Shown: positions 33,790-45,872, counted from the first letter of the stretch. The stretch: DNA of 64,000 bases from Isoetes taiwanensis (GCA_021234155.1 JAJEKV010000002.1:11522725-11586724), one strand, 5' to 3'. Translations and numbers: made by a program. The notes: generated from the sequence alone by a model not told the origin.

Positions 33790-35326
33790 ATAATTGAGTA
33801 ATGTAAAGAAGAGGCAAACATGGAAATTATGAGATGTTCGACTTGGAAGAAGATATAAGGTGGCAAACAAACAAACTCACACAAAGGTTGGATTTCTGGT
33901 CCCTGATAGCTTTTTTTTCTGAAATTTAAATCTTGTTTGCTAGGTGTCTGTGACAGGTTACACTTGTCTGAAAAGCCCTTATATTACGCGATTGAAATCC
34001 ACTTTTGTGGGCAAAAGATGGAGAATGCTGAAACAATTTGCTCTACAAGTTGATTGGGAGTTCCAGAGTTTATAAGTATATGGCATCCAATCTGCACCAA
34101 TTTTTGCTTTTGTGTACCAGACTGCAATTCCTTTACAACATGAATTATGAGGATCGACCTGGCAGCTTCGTTAAGAGGTTTCAATGGGCATGGTTATTTC
34201 CATTGTGATCGAACGAAAACCCATGGATTCCTGCTAGAGAAGATTGACAAGGTCAAAATTACAGATTTTGGCGATTGATTCAGTTGAGGAGATATCATAG
34301 AGCACCCAAGTTTATAGATTTCCACCAAAATGGTTATTTTAAGGAAAGACTGAATATCATAGCTAGATAATATGCAATAGTGTTGGAGGAGGGTAGCAGC
34401 TTGGGCGCACAAGGTTGGATCCTTTTTGTTTTCAGTTTGAGACATGTCATTTTGCTGTGTTCTTTTATGCAACATGAAGCTTGTAAGCTTGGGCTCTGCA
34501 GAGTTCACATTTGAGGACTTCCTTGTGGTAGTTATGCCATACTTTTGCTCTTAGTGCAAAACTGTGGGAATAGATTTTTGTGGAGCAACTCTTCTTGGAA
34601 GACCAACTTCCATCAGGTCCCTTTTTTGTCTTCGAAGTTCTTTTTTGTTGCTAAATTATGTAGGTTAACTATTTATGGGGTCTCTAATATATATCCTTTT
34701 TGTGTATGCAGCATTGGAACTATTCAAGCTCATTGGGTCTGCCATACAAGATTTTCATGCTAATGACAAGGACGATCTTGATCATTGATCCAGGCTCTTG
34801 TACCAAAGTAGAAGTCTTGAGGAGCTTTTCTTGATTTTCTGCAGGTTCGTTCCTCACTAACCTCCATGCTCTCGCCTTATGGCGATCCTTCAAAATATCC
34901 AAGGAGGAAGCGGTGATGTATTCTCGGGTTTGTCCTTTCTAAGACTAATTCTCTTTTTCTTGTGGCAGTTTTTCCTCACAAGATTACATACTAACCGCTA
35001 AAAGGGCTTAGTGGGCTCCAAAGTTTTATCCCATGCCCTATGCATACTCCACGGGACACATTACTCAAGTTGTAATGTTTGAGTGGTCTAACCGCTTTGG
35101 GATTCTACCTCAAAATGGGAAAAGGTCTCTTGCCCTACTTTGTCTTGTTCTCTAGCATTTGTTCCAAATTAGAGCTTATAAACTATGACCATGGCAACCC
35201 TCCCATTCAAATAGGCAATGGGGTTATCTGTTCTTGATGTTTACATGGCATTCTCCTCAAGAGTGCGAAGAGAATCTTTTGGATGATGTGGCTGTTCTCT
35301 CGCCATATAAAAATCTCAAGGTACTT
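33790..35326 (+). other. Sequence downstream of the PPR gene, copy A
   Basis: Mostly non-coding and collinear with 55,317-56,848. Exon-like patches occur: one after a GTATGCAG acceptor at about 34,712 reading LELFKLIGSAIQDFHANDK, one after TTTCTGCAG at about 34,844, and one near 35,238-35,320. In copy B the last reads DVYMAFSSKSAEENLLDDV. They may be exons of an unidentified gene. Confidence 0.4.
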
Positions 35327-35495
35327 TGTTAGAGAGTATGATGACATGGCATCTCCGAGTCATCACATGTTGTCGACATGGCACACTACTATATAGCCAT
35401 AGTCACGCTCATTAGTCCGAGTTCACTCTAGGAGTCTTTAGGCTCCTACTCTAGTTCGTGTCTTTCCTTTTATCCGGTGTATTCTCATGTTATCA
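35327..35495 (+). repeat. 5' LTR of the copy A-specific element
   Basis: 169-bp LTR, TG...CA. It differs from the 3' LTR at a few places, mostly small indels such as CTCC versus CGCTCC. Confidence 0.88.
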
Positions 35496-38290
35496 TGGTA
35501 TCGAGCCTATCCGAAGGTGAAGGTTAGCAAGTCGATTAGAGGTGGAGGCATTCTAAGGCTTGATCAACTGGTGTAGATTAGATCAGTGAATCTCAAGTGT
35601 TGGTGAGAAAATCCCAAATCGGGTGAAGATGAAGCAATTCGGTGAAGCCTGAATGGCAAATTGAGCTGGAATGGCGGATTGCAGCCGAATTGTGGTAAAT
35701 CCTAATCGGGATCGATTGGATTGGTAAATCGACTTCGCGGTGTTGAAGGAGAACGACCGTGTTTGGTGAAGATCGAGAAAGATTTGGAGCGTTGGCTCGC
35801 GCCCCGCAACAAATATTGCATCTTGGGAGCTATTTTCAAGGATTGGAGCAGATCGGTATGTATTTGGTGAAGATCAAAAAGATTTGAGCGTTGGCTCTGC
35901 GTCGCAACAAATATTGCATCTTGGGAGGAGCTATTTTTGGCGTATGGTATCTTTTGGTTATTTTTGGCTTGTGGTTTTCTTGGGATTTGGTCGGATTAGG
36001 CTAAATTTGGCGTAGGGAGGACACTGGAATTGGGTCGGATTTGGAGTAAATTTATAGAAAGATTGATCTAATCGAAATAGATAAAAGGATATTGGTATTT
36101 TCTTGTTGAAAAGTGAAGCGGGGAGGGTTTTTGCACCGTTAATCTCGTGATCAAGATTGTGGCAACAAGACGTTGTCGATTTCAACGTTGGTACAGCATT
36201 AAGATTTGCATTTGCGGAGTGATCTAGATTGCTCAAAAGCTATTGATCGAACGGAGTTATCTGTTGCAATGGGGTTTTCTTGGTGAAGATTTGATTCATC
36301 TCGTTGGGAATCTGGTAGATGTGCAAACACAAGACTAGATCCGGGAGTCTTGGCGGTTTGACGAAATTGTGCAAGCACAGGGCGTAGGACTGGGAGTTTT
36401 GCAAATCTGCAGGATTCTTTTCAGAAAAAAGGTGTGTTCGATTTTTTGGCTTCAAAATCTGGGTTTCGTGATTTGATAATCTGAAAGGATTTGTGTTAGT
36501 TGTGAGGGCAACGTAACATACTCTACGTAAAGTATTTAATGTGTTAGGATTCTTGATCTGAAAAAGTTTGTGAGATTTGGTTAGCACTCTAAAAGTTTAC
36601 AATGCTTCCCGTGTTGAAAGAGCTTGTAGTCCCGCTTAAAAGATAAGTTTCTCAATCATCGTAACTATGAAGAATGGAGATGTCACATGACATGGTCTTT
36701 AATTTCACTACGATTTGTGGCATGTTGTAAGAGGACACAGACTTTCTCGAATTACTCTTGATAATGATTCTCTAGTTACACGAGCTATAAAGCTAACTAT
36801 AGCACATCCTTACAGGTTTAAAGATTTGGCAAGCTACGTTTCTTAGTTCCCAAGAGCTTTGGGACTACTTGAGATCAGAATTTGGGCAGCAAGATTCTAT
36901 TGAACTTAAGTTTCGAGGCAAGAGCGAGAAAAAAGGTGAAGAAGAGGGAAAAGCGAAGCAAAGGAAATTGAGGAAAAGGGAGACAACTATCTGGAGATAT
37001 CCACTTTTATGGTTCCAGTTCTGAAATCCATGACTTGTGTTTCTCCGCTTCTAATTATCTTGGAAATTTTTGGAAAAGTTTCCTTTGCATGGCAGATCCA
37101 AAGACAGACGCTGGCATATTGAAAAGGATCATGATGGTTTGATACCAAATTTTCTTTGATGATGTAGATCATCTTGCGGGGTTTAATGATACATCAAGTT
37201 TGGGAACGAGATTGTTTGAGAAAAAATCAAATGTTAGCAGAGTTGCTTTCGAATTCGCAAGCACGTTACGAGATCAAAATGGCAGCTTAGAGGTACCCCT
37301 TCTTGATGAATTTTTAGATCTTGATGAATTGTCTTCGGTGTCACCAACCTGTTATATCCGGACTATCTTTGGAAAAAGAATTGGTTTTGGAATGCATTCC
37401 TTAATCTTCTTTTGGTTCTCGGTCCATGTTACTTGACTTGGATCTGCAGTATGAAGTGATTGAGAGCAATTGGTTTCTTCATAATGATGACATTGCACTG
37501 GTTTCTCGAGATGAGCAACATACGGGGACTTACATTCTAATTCATGGCGTAAGAAGAAGAAATGATTTGTGAGCTTCCATGTTCGGAGATTGATAAATAA
37601 AAGTAGTGATTTTCAGTCTCATCTATCTCTGGGTTTGTACACATGATCTTCCATTTCATGTGAATGTACACATTCCATTTGCTTGTCCACATGATGGGAA
37701 GGTGGCGGATCAACATTTGGATGATTTTTCGTGGTATATCTCTTATGTTGGCGGTGAAGGAATATCCAAGCGATTACGGTAACTTCGGTGTTTGCATTTA
37801 AGAAATCAGGTATTGCTTGTTTTGATACACCTCCGGAAGGTTATGAGTCAATGGTTAATTCTGGCGGACGAGTTTACCACGGCGGTTTGTAGTGGGATTA
37901 CCGGGCAAACTATGGCGAGAAGTTCTCTAAGGCCTATTATGATCATGATCTTATCGATTGTTCCGCTATGATCTACCGTATGTAATATGGAAATGTCTTA
38001 TGACACTAACACATGGTTTGAGGTCCGTTATGGAAGATATACTATGAAGCACTTCAAAGATAGCAGAACACGAGGGACTATTGATACATTTGATATTCTT
38101 TTTCAAGAAGAGAATGGTACAGAGGAAGGAAGATTTGGTCCAAAAATTAAATACAAGGACCACTCATGGCTTCTTCTCACGGTTAAGCTTACTCTATGTT
38201 ACTGATCGCTTGATCTCGTGGGGATATGTATTGTTTCCTTTTACGTTAGTAGGATTTTGTTTTCTCAGGCATGCATGTCATCAGGGGGGA

Positions 38291-38462
38291 TGTTAGAGTA
38301 TGATGACATGGCATGCTGAGTCATCACATGTTGCTGACATGGCACACTACTATATAGCCATAGTCACGCTCATTAGTCTGGAGTTCACTCTAGGAGTCTT
38401 TAGGCGCTCCTACTCTAGTTCGTGTCTTTCCTTTTATCCTTCAGTGTATTCTCATGTTATCA
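38291..38462 (+). repeat. 3' LTR of the copy A-specific element
   Basis: 172-bp LTR following a GGGGGGA purine tract. Host sequence CTTTTTATATAGG resumes directly after it and matches copy B. Confidence 0.88.
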
Positions 38463-39142
38463 CTTTTTATATAGGCCTTAAATTTGAGGTCCTTATTTAT
38501 AGATATTCATTAGAGCCATTCCAAGTACAGGTCATTTTTAGTACCAAATCTGCTTCTTTGTAATAAAAAATGGCTCATTGGTCAGCGTTGCTGTTCCATT
38601 AAAATTGGATATGAGGGCACCTTTCTACCTATAATTTTGAAGTGTTGGAAGTCACTACTGGAACTATATTTGCTACTATTCTGGCAGATTTGTGCCTTTG
38701 TTGACCAATTAGTATGTAGCATTGTCCTAGCTTATTTGCTATTTAAAGCTTGAATATTTGGAGCATTCAAGTCCAAATATGTTTTATTTAGTGTTCTAAT
38801 GCCGTTGCTAAACACATAGAGGATTACCAATCCTCATGTTTTTCTAATTTGAAGAGGAAGCGGTGGATACACTTTCATAGCACAAGGATTGAAGATGCTT
38901 AGAAGGGGTATGGAATGTCTATTTGTTCAGTGATAGTCTCGTATAAGGAAAGACCCGTTATATGGCTTCAAACTTAGTTCTAGGTTTTCAAGCACGTTGA
39001 TGTAAGCCCTAATAAAAAAAAAGATGGCCAATTTTATATGATGAGGGTGTTGAGAACATCATGCAAACAATCACGGACAATAACTCATATTGTTCAAAGC
39101 AGGTGAAATACTAAAATGTGAGAATTTTTATGCATGTCAATG

Positions 39143-39475
39143 TCAGGTTGGATTGAGTTTAACTATATCCAAAGGGTGCAAAGGAGATTACAACCTTCCC
39201 TAAAAATAAGGAGTCCAGTAGTTTATTGTGGTACATATTTTATAAGAGATCTTTGCATAAATGGACGGCTACAAGATTTGGATACATGTATATTATGTCA
39301 GAAAGGCGCAGATAGGCAGGTTGGATTGTGTTTAATCATATCTGAAGGGTGCAAAGAAGATTACAACCTTCCCTAAAAGTAAGGAGTCCAGTAGTTTATT
39401 GTGGTACATATTTTATAAGAGATCTTTGCATAAAGGACGGCTACAAGATTTGGATACATGTACATTATGTTGGAG
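39143..39475. repeat. Tandem duplication of about 174 bp, copy A only
   Basis: The block starting AGGTTGGATTG(A/T)GTTTAA occurs at 39,143 and again at 39,317. Copy B has one block at about 57,552. The two units have diverged at several positions (CTATATCC versus TCATATCT), so the duplication is not brand new. Confidence 0.85.
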
Positions 39476-40118
39476 TAATTAGTACATTAGTAACTGGTGA
39501 AGTTATTGAGAGAGCTTTGTTGAAGATGATAATAATGCGAAATGGAATGCTTATGGAAGTAACCTGATTTTACACAGATCAAGCAGAAAATTTATGTGTT
39601 TACTTCCTTGCCATGAGATTAGTGCATAGCAAAAATATATCTGATATATGTACTCATAAATTAACCATGGGATTGATTTATGAGTATACATATCGCATGG
39701 CTTCTTTCAATATCATCTCATGATTTACTAACTCCAATGACACAACAAAAGTTAGAAACAATCGTTTTAAGCAAAAACATATAAAATGTATGCACAATAG
39801 ATAGTCTATTTCTCATTTTGCAAATTTAAATTATTGTTCATTTTGTCCAAAAAAATATATGCACAAAACCTATCCTTTGTGATGGGCCTGGCCAGTTAAC
39901 CTTTATGGTAACTGGAGATCCCATCAATCTTGATCATTGGATCTACTTAAGCCTAAAAACTTAAGAAATTAACTCAAGCATCTGCAATAATAACACTTAG
40001 GTAAAGAATTTAATCTTTGTACATATTCCAGGTCCCAAATATATACTTGCCCATTACTCAGCAATATCCCCGCACACAATGAATGATCTTAATAATTGTA
40101 ACTTCAAGCCCATATATA

Positions 40119-40149
40119 ATAATAATAATAATAATAGTAATAATAATCA
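40119..40149. repeat. (AAT)n microsatellite, copy A
   Basis: A run of AAT repeats broken by one AGT. The matching tract in copy B (about 58,351-58,378) is shorter by one or two units. Confidence 0.9.
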
Positions 40150-40591
40150 AGTTTATTGAATAGCAATCCACACACTTCTACTCTCGCCTTTCCGAAACTT
40201 GGCTACTCTCCGGAGCATATCACACCTCTGCTTACACCATCAACCATGGGGTTAGTCACACGGACTAAGTGGGGATCGGGGATCTAGGATGTCTAGCATC
40301 AACAATACAAAGCATTAACCTATAACAACAAATTTAACCTTTACCAGAGCCTCACCCCCGCAATCCAAGTCCAACAAGCATGACCAATGCAACTTAATTC
40401 CAACAAAGAAGACCACATATATAATAACCAAGCAATCATAGCATCAACATTGCAACCAATATTCCTCCTGGTCCGAAAGCAAGGTCAACTCTACCGATCG
40501 GGCCAGGTGACATAGAGGCGGGGTAACCACGTGTGTACACACCCATCCACGCCGGGCGTCAAAGATTGGAGGACCACTTAATCGTGCATAA

Positions 40592-40747
40592 TCAAGATAA
40601 TGGTTAAACTCTTTATGATCAATAGTTCAATTTATGATATAAAGGTTTTGAATATGAATTTATGGTGGAAATTCAGTATACCTAGCTACTACCAATCCCA
40701 AGAATCTAATACAAATAACAGGGGACTGGGTTATGTTTGGAAACTCC
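40592..40747 (+). other. Junction segment between copies, likely LINE 5' sequence
   Basis: These 156 bp are absent from the left edge of copy A. One reading frame runs from 40,600 through the segment and across 40,748 into the LINE ORF1 frame without a stop. This suggests the segment is 5' LINE sequence that copy A has lost. Confidence 0.55.
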
Positions 40748-41740
40748 TAATTAATTGGAATTACATTTATGGTTTGGGCTTGGTCAACTCTTCCTCTCAA
40801 GACTCTCATAAAAACAGGGGTTCTAATTTTATGTTTCAAAATATGTGGACATACTTAGGGGATCAGTTATGGAAGTTAGTGGGGGGGGGGGGGGGGGGAG
40901 GCACTTTATACCATGAGGACACAACTAATAACAGAAATAACAAAGTAATGTTGGGAAGGTTCAAGATTTGGAAAAATTTGGGATGGGGGTCAGCTATGGA
41001 AGTTGATTTGGGGGTGTGGAGGGGGTATAGTATTCCATTGCACTAGCACATTTACCAACAGAAATAACAGACCCACCACTTGGGTAGTTAAGTTTTATGG
41101 CCCATTATCTTGGTTGAATTTACCTTGGAACTCGAACACCAGGTTCTATATACATCATTGGGCTAGCATATGGTTTGACCTATTATCTAGTGGTATCTGG
41201 GTTACCTTCACACATTCCAAACTAAAGAAATTTTGGCACATATGTTTAACTAGAAAATGTTTTGACCAGGTGGGGTGGAATTTATAAACATTGGGGTAGT
41301 ACATGGGGGAATGGGTATCTTCCTAGGATGTATTCCTTCAAAAAATGGAGAAGAAAATACAAATTAAACCTTTGTTGACTTCTTTCTACAACTTTGGAGG
41401 AATCTACCTCGACACGAGAAGTCAAAGTAAGGATCAGTGTAGGCCCATATGTGTGGCTAGAAATTGTGTTGGCCAGGAGGGGGTGGCATCTATAAGCATT
41501 GGGGTATTGAAAAGGGGAATGGGAATCTTCTAGGTTCTATTTACTCAAATAGGGAGAAGAGAATAAAATCTAAACCCTTGCTGGCTGGAAGAATCTACCG
41601 CAATGTGAGAAGTCTAAGTAAAGATGAGGTTATAGCTCTGCCCCTTGTCAGATTAGCTATTTGGGATCACCAAGAGAGGCTACTTTCCTGCAAGGTATAT
41701 CTATCCAGGTCCATGTGCCCCACATGCAGGAAGAATCTAT
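40600..41740 (+). pseudogene. LINE ORF1-like region, copy B
   Basis: The frame opens upstream of MFQNMWTYLGDQLWKLV (40,831) and is interrupted by an 18-G run encoding polyglycine. It then contains LGRFKIWKNLGWG, WVVKFYGPLSW and a tandem pair of related 150-190 bp blocks (about 41,247-41,400 and 41,455-41,600). A Cys-rich end (CKVYLSRSMCPTCRKN, near 41,690-41,735) could be a zinc-binding motif, as is usual in plant LINE ORF1 proteins that package RNA. There are at least three frame changes. The next ORF begins about 50 bp later. Confidence 0.5.
40881..40898 (+). repeat. Run of 18 G
   Basis: The equivalent site in copy A (near 19,318) has six G. The run falls inside LINE ORF1 and happens to keep the frame as polyglycine. 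Confidence 0.9.
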
Positions 41741-41788
41741 CTGGTGACAAAATGTGTAGGTATTTGGTTGGATTCTACTACAACAAAG

Positions 41789-44700
41789 ATGAAAATTGTA
41801 TCTTGGAACCTTAGGGGAATTAAGGGAGTTCTCAAATGTGGCAGAGTGCTGGCAGCCATTCGTTCTATGATGGCAGATATAGTTCTTATTCAAGAGCATA
41901 GGCTTCCTGATTTTGAAGCGAGCTCTATTGGAAAATGGGTAGGCAGTGCCTATACCTCACTCAGTTGTGCAGCTAGGGGAACTAAGGGTGGTACTTGCAT
42001 CCTCTGGAGAGGCCTTGCCCAGAAATCCTATTATGCTGCTAGGGACGGCCGTTGGCAAGTGGTTGTCTTTGAAACCATGGGTTATAGCTGGGATATCATC
42101 AATGTATACGCTTCAAATAAACCTGTTGAACGGGCAGTTATGTGGGAAGAAATTGAAAGATGGATTAATCTTCAGGCTGAGGTCACGGAGAATTGGATCT
42201 TAGGGGGTGATCTTAACATGACGGACGTGTGGGACCAGAAAATTGGATTACATAGAAATCTGTCAGAGGATGAGAATAGATCTTGGAACTCATTGCTTGA
42301 CAATGCTGGATTTAATTTGGTCCCGCCATCCAATGCCACCTTCTCCTCGTCAAACAAGCAAAAGGGACAAGACAGAGTATACTGCTTGCTGGATAGATTC
42401 TATATGGCCAACAGGTCTGCATGCTTTATGGATAGGTGTTATGTGGAGGGGGAGTTGGCATTCTCCCATTCAGATCATGTTCCCCAATGTTTGGTGCTGG
42501 AAAACATCCCCACTGTATGAAAGAATGGTAATACTCCGTTCAAATTCAACACGTCTTGGCTAGGGAAAGAGGCATTCTGTAAGCCCTTTAGGACTTTTGT
42601 CTCCTCTCTCCCTAACAGAGCTAACCCTCCTAGTATAAAGGCCTGGGTCGAGAAGACCAAGCTTATAAAGCCTTGGGTTAAAAATTGGGGTAAGAACAGA
42701 GCTAAGGAGTTTAAAAGAGAAAAAGACGAGATATACAATCTGATGAGATTGGTGAAGCAAGACTTATTAGCAGACCTGTATAATATTGCTAATCAAAATT
42801 TAGAGGAGGAATTAGAGGGGAAAGCCAGAGCAATCGAAGAGATAGAAGCTAGGGGGGCGACTGTTCGCTCGAAAACCAAATGGTATGCTGAATTAGATCA
42901 TGAAAACTCTAAATGTTTCTTCAGAATGGCTGGGGCAAGAATGGCAGATAACAGCATCCTATCGGTCAAGGATGATAACTCAAATGTATTAGAAGATCAG
43001 CAGGAAATCAGATCATTTATAAGGGCCAGTTTTGAAAAACAATTTAAGGAAGACCCCTTGCCTAACTCATATCATCCGAGATTAGCTTCCTGGATGAACA
43101 ATCTTGACTGGGGGGAGAGGGTTACCCAAGATGAAAATAGACTTCTACTCCGTAATCTAGAGAAGGATGAGATTCACAAACTCTGTGCTCTCTAGCAGCG
43201 GGGAAATCCCCGGGCCCAGATGGGTTTCCCCCGGAATTCTTTGTTGAATTCTGGGATGTGCTGGAAAATGATTTTACCAGAGCAGTCTGTGGAGCATGGG
43301 CCTCTTGCTCCTTGCACTCGACACTAGCAGCTGGTTTCATCACCCTTGTTCCAAAGGTCTCAAGGCCTTTAAGCCTAGGGAATGGAGGCCCATTGCACTC
43401 ACAAAAGCCATCTATAAAGTGATTATGAAGGCTATTGCTAATCATCCAAATCTATTCTCAACAGAGTCATTGGGAAGGATCAATCGGCCTTCTTGCCGGG
43501 AGGTATATATTGGATAACTACCTTGCAAAGAAAGGAAGGTCTACATTGGTGCCGAGCTTCCAAACAAGAATGTGAACTGATCAAGATGGATTTTAGAAAG
43601 GCTTATGACTCCCTAAGATGGGATGCGCTGCATGCGGTCATGAGTCGTATGGGATTTGATTCACAGTTTATTCTCCTGGCTATGGGGATGAATAGTGTTG
43701 CATCTGCCTCGGTGTTAGTTAATGGGCAACCATCCGATCTGCTTAATCTCAAGAAAGGCATGAGACAAGGCTGCCCTTGGCTCCTTATTGTTCCTCATTA
43801 TGGTAAATCTGCTATCCAGAATGGTCCAACTAAAAGAGTCAGAAGGGAACCTAGAAGGGCTTACCTTCCCCGAAGGTACGGAAAAGTTAACTATTATGCA
43901 GTACGCAGATGATATTATTATGTTCCTCAGGTATGATGATAATAGCTTTCACTCATTTCGAGAAATCCTTCTGTCTTTTGAGGTTATCTCAGAAATTGGC
44001 CTCAATGCAAATAAATGTACAATGCTAAGGGCTTCAGAAAGTGACATTGATCCTCGAGCCAGGGGTCTGGGCTTTCCAATTGTGGCAGCTGGAGGGATAG
44101 TTACACTCCTTGGTCTCCCTCTATCTCTCTCTGATGGTCTCAAGGGCCTCTGGACCCCTATACTAGACAAACTCAGAAGGAAAGTGGGTCTTTGGTCTAC
44201 TAAGTCCCTAGCCACCTCGGGGCGTGTGAAAGTGGCTAATACAGTCCTAATGGCCTCTCATATCTATTACTCGTCAGTTACGGTTTCTCAAAAGGAGATC
44301 TATAACCAAATGCAGGTTATCATCAGGAAATTCATCTGGGGAGGAATGGCAAAAGTGGCTTGGGATGAGCTCTGTTGTGATAAAAAAGACGGAGGGCTGG
44401 GATGCAAGGACCCTTTCTTACAAGCACAGGCCTTGGCATTAAATTTGTATGGCGGACATTACAAGGTGAGTCCTCCAATCATCTCCCCGCTTTAAAATTT
44501 GTATCTTACTTGTTGAAGCAAGGTAAACTCCTACACAAACCTTCTCTCCCTAGAGATGAGCTGGGTGCCCTATACTATGGCTTTAAGGTGCCCCCTGGTA
44601 CGTGGACAGGGATGAGAAAGATTCTCCAGGCATGGGGACATGTCCCATGGACCCTCCTAAGAATGCAGGTGGATTTAGCTTATTCTGGAACATTAAGATT

Positions 44701-45625
44701 TGGGAGAGAAATGGTCTTCCTTTGGCTCTCTCACACCCTCATATTTTCATCAAATGGAAGAGTTCTGGAATAACAATGCTGCAACACCTTTGGGTTAATG
44801 GAAAGTGGGTCTGCTGGACTACGTTCAAGGACAGAATTCAGGCTCCTGGAGAAGGAGACCGTGAAGTATTGAAGGAAATCTTACGGAATGCTACCAATAT
44901 ATCTGGTATCACGGGACCTTGTGAGAAATGGCTACTTGATGGGCAAACACATTATAGTGTGGCAAAGATCTATAGTGCCATGTGCCAGGACAGTCCCCTA
45001 AAAGCTGAGGAAAGGCTAGGAGTGAGTAATTTAGTAGGTAAGAATGTTTTAGCGAACTCGTGGAAATCTATCCTGCTCCGGTGAAGATCCAGTTCTTTAG
45101 ATGGATAGCTCGCAAGGGGACTCAAGATAAAGGAAAATTTGTTTAACAAGGGTATCGTAGGGGATGATAAATGTCCTCTTGGTTGTCTAGCCACAGAACC
45201 TACTGAGCATCTCTTCCTCTGCGCATGTGTAGCGGAGTTCTGGCAGTGGGTTTGTCCTATTATTGGGCTTATGATGCACCAATTGGTATGGCGAGAGGTG
45301 GTATTGTTTTCGCACAAATGTTGTGATAGAAGCCTCCTTGGTAAACTGGCACTCGGGTGATTTGGAAACATCGGTGGGCGATCTGACTCCGGGTGGTCAA
45401 GTAGTCTCTATCATGAAGCTAAAAAACTCCTTCAACCTGGAAGTTCCCCTGATGGCTTTGTCATATCATAGAAACAAAGGCAAGGAGTACAATAAGGAGC
45501 TTGATAGATTAAGGACCCTGGTGGGGTTCTATTCCTTCTTTAAATGCCATTGGGTGGATATTGATAACTCTGTTGATGAAGTGGCCACGTCCAGTGGTTC
45601 AGATTCCTTAATTATCCAGGTTTGA
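41789..45625 (+). pseudogene. LINE ORF2 (endonuclease-reverse transcriptase), copy B
   Basis: The APE endonuclease is at 41,789-42,517 with MKIVSWNLRGI, LIQEHRLPDF, GGDLNMTDVWD, and SDH near the end. An in-frame TGA at 42,518-42,520 is followed by a clean frame to 43,195 holding the linker. The reverse transcriptase covers about 43,195-44,500: SGKSPGPDGFP, MDFRKAYDSLRWD, RQGCP, the catalytic YADDIIMF at about 43,904 and LGLPLSLSDG. The C-terminal zf-RVT-like region, CPLGCLATEPTEHLFLCACVAEFW, lies near 45,172-45,250. Intact L1 ORF2 proteins are about 1,250-1,300 residues, which this span fits. Roughly five frame breaks remain. It mediates target-primed integration. Confidence 0.86.
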
Positions 45626-45872
45626 GAATTGCTAAGGGGATCTAACAATGGAATGGAGCTGCCTCTCCCTGTAGTACCCACCCCTGGGAGAAGAAAGGTG
45701 CTTACCATTATAGTACCCTACAGGTGGAGAAGACGAGGAGATGCTCTCTATAGTACATGTGTTTTGACCCCCCTGAACATCCTTATTGTTCTGCTTACCC
45801 TTAAAGGGTATCTGTTGTACATATTTTTTCAACTTTCTATATATATACTTACCCTCAAAAAAAAAAAAAAAG

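Larger units (their letters stand above)
35327..38462 (+). mobile_element. Non-autonomous LTR retrotransposon, only in copy A
   Basis: Two direct repeats (169 and 172 bp) begin TGTTAGAG and end TTATCA. TGGTATCGAGCC right after the first is a near-match to the initiator-Met primer-binding site, and CAGGGGGGA right before the second is a polypurine tract. The internal 2.8 kb has no RT or integrase. A stretch at about 36,670-37,000 reads like a copia-type gag (NYEEW, HYDLWHVVRGH). Other open pieces near 37,200-37,560 and 37,990-38,205 are unidentified. Copy B has the uninterrupted site at about 56,848. The class is TRIM/LARD-like. Confidence 0.88.
19196..40591. repeat. Segmental duplication, copy A (21.4 kb)
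   Basis: This unit is collinear with 40,748-58,826 from the shared TAATTAATTGGAATTAC start to the shared end at GCATAA. The order is LINE, unidentified segment, scrambled chromovirus, PPR-DYW gene, non-coding tail. It is 3,317 bp longer than copy B. A 3,136-bp LTR element and a local duplication of about 174 bp account for about 3,310 bp of that. Confidence 0.95.
38463..40591. other. Non-coding tail of copy A
   Basis: Collinear with 56,849-58,826. There is no gene. It includes the tandem duplication at 39,143-39,475 and an (AAT)n tract. Its last several hundred bases continue, in copy B, into a gypsy LTR, so copy A is probably cut inside that LTR. Confidence 0.55.
40600..45872 (+). mobile_element. 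L1-type LINE, copy B
   Basis: The element has ORF1, ORF2 with endonuclease, RT and a C-terminal zinc-binding region, and a poly(A) run of about 15 at 45,858-45,872. The left limit is uncertain. The frame suggests the element reaches at least to 40,600. No target-site duplication was recognised. Confidence 0.88.

Noticed and set aside
36240-36587. 115-codon minus-strand frame inside the copy A-specific LTR element
   Set aside because: It is opposite to the element's orientation, lies in the region expected to be untranslated leader and contains no domain.
19196-40591. Interpreting copies A and B as two alleles placed in tandem
   Set aside because: Not rejected outright, but the left flanks of the two copies are unrelated and a LINE frame continues across the junction. 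That is not what simple allelic duplication would give. Left as a test in the findings.
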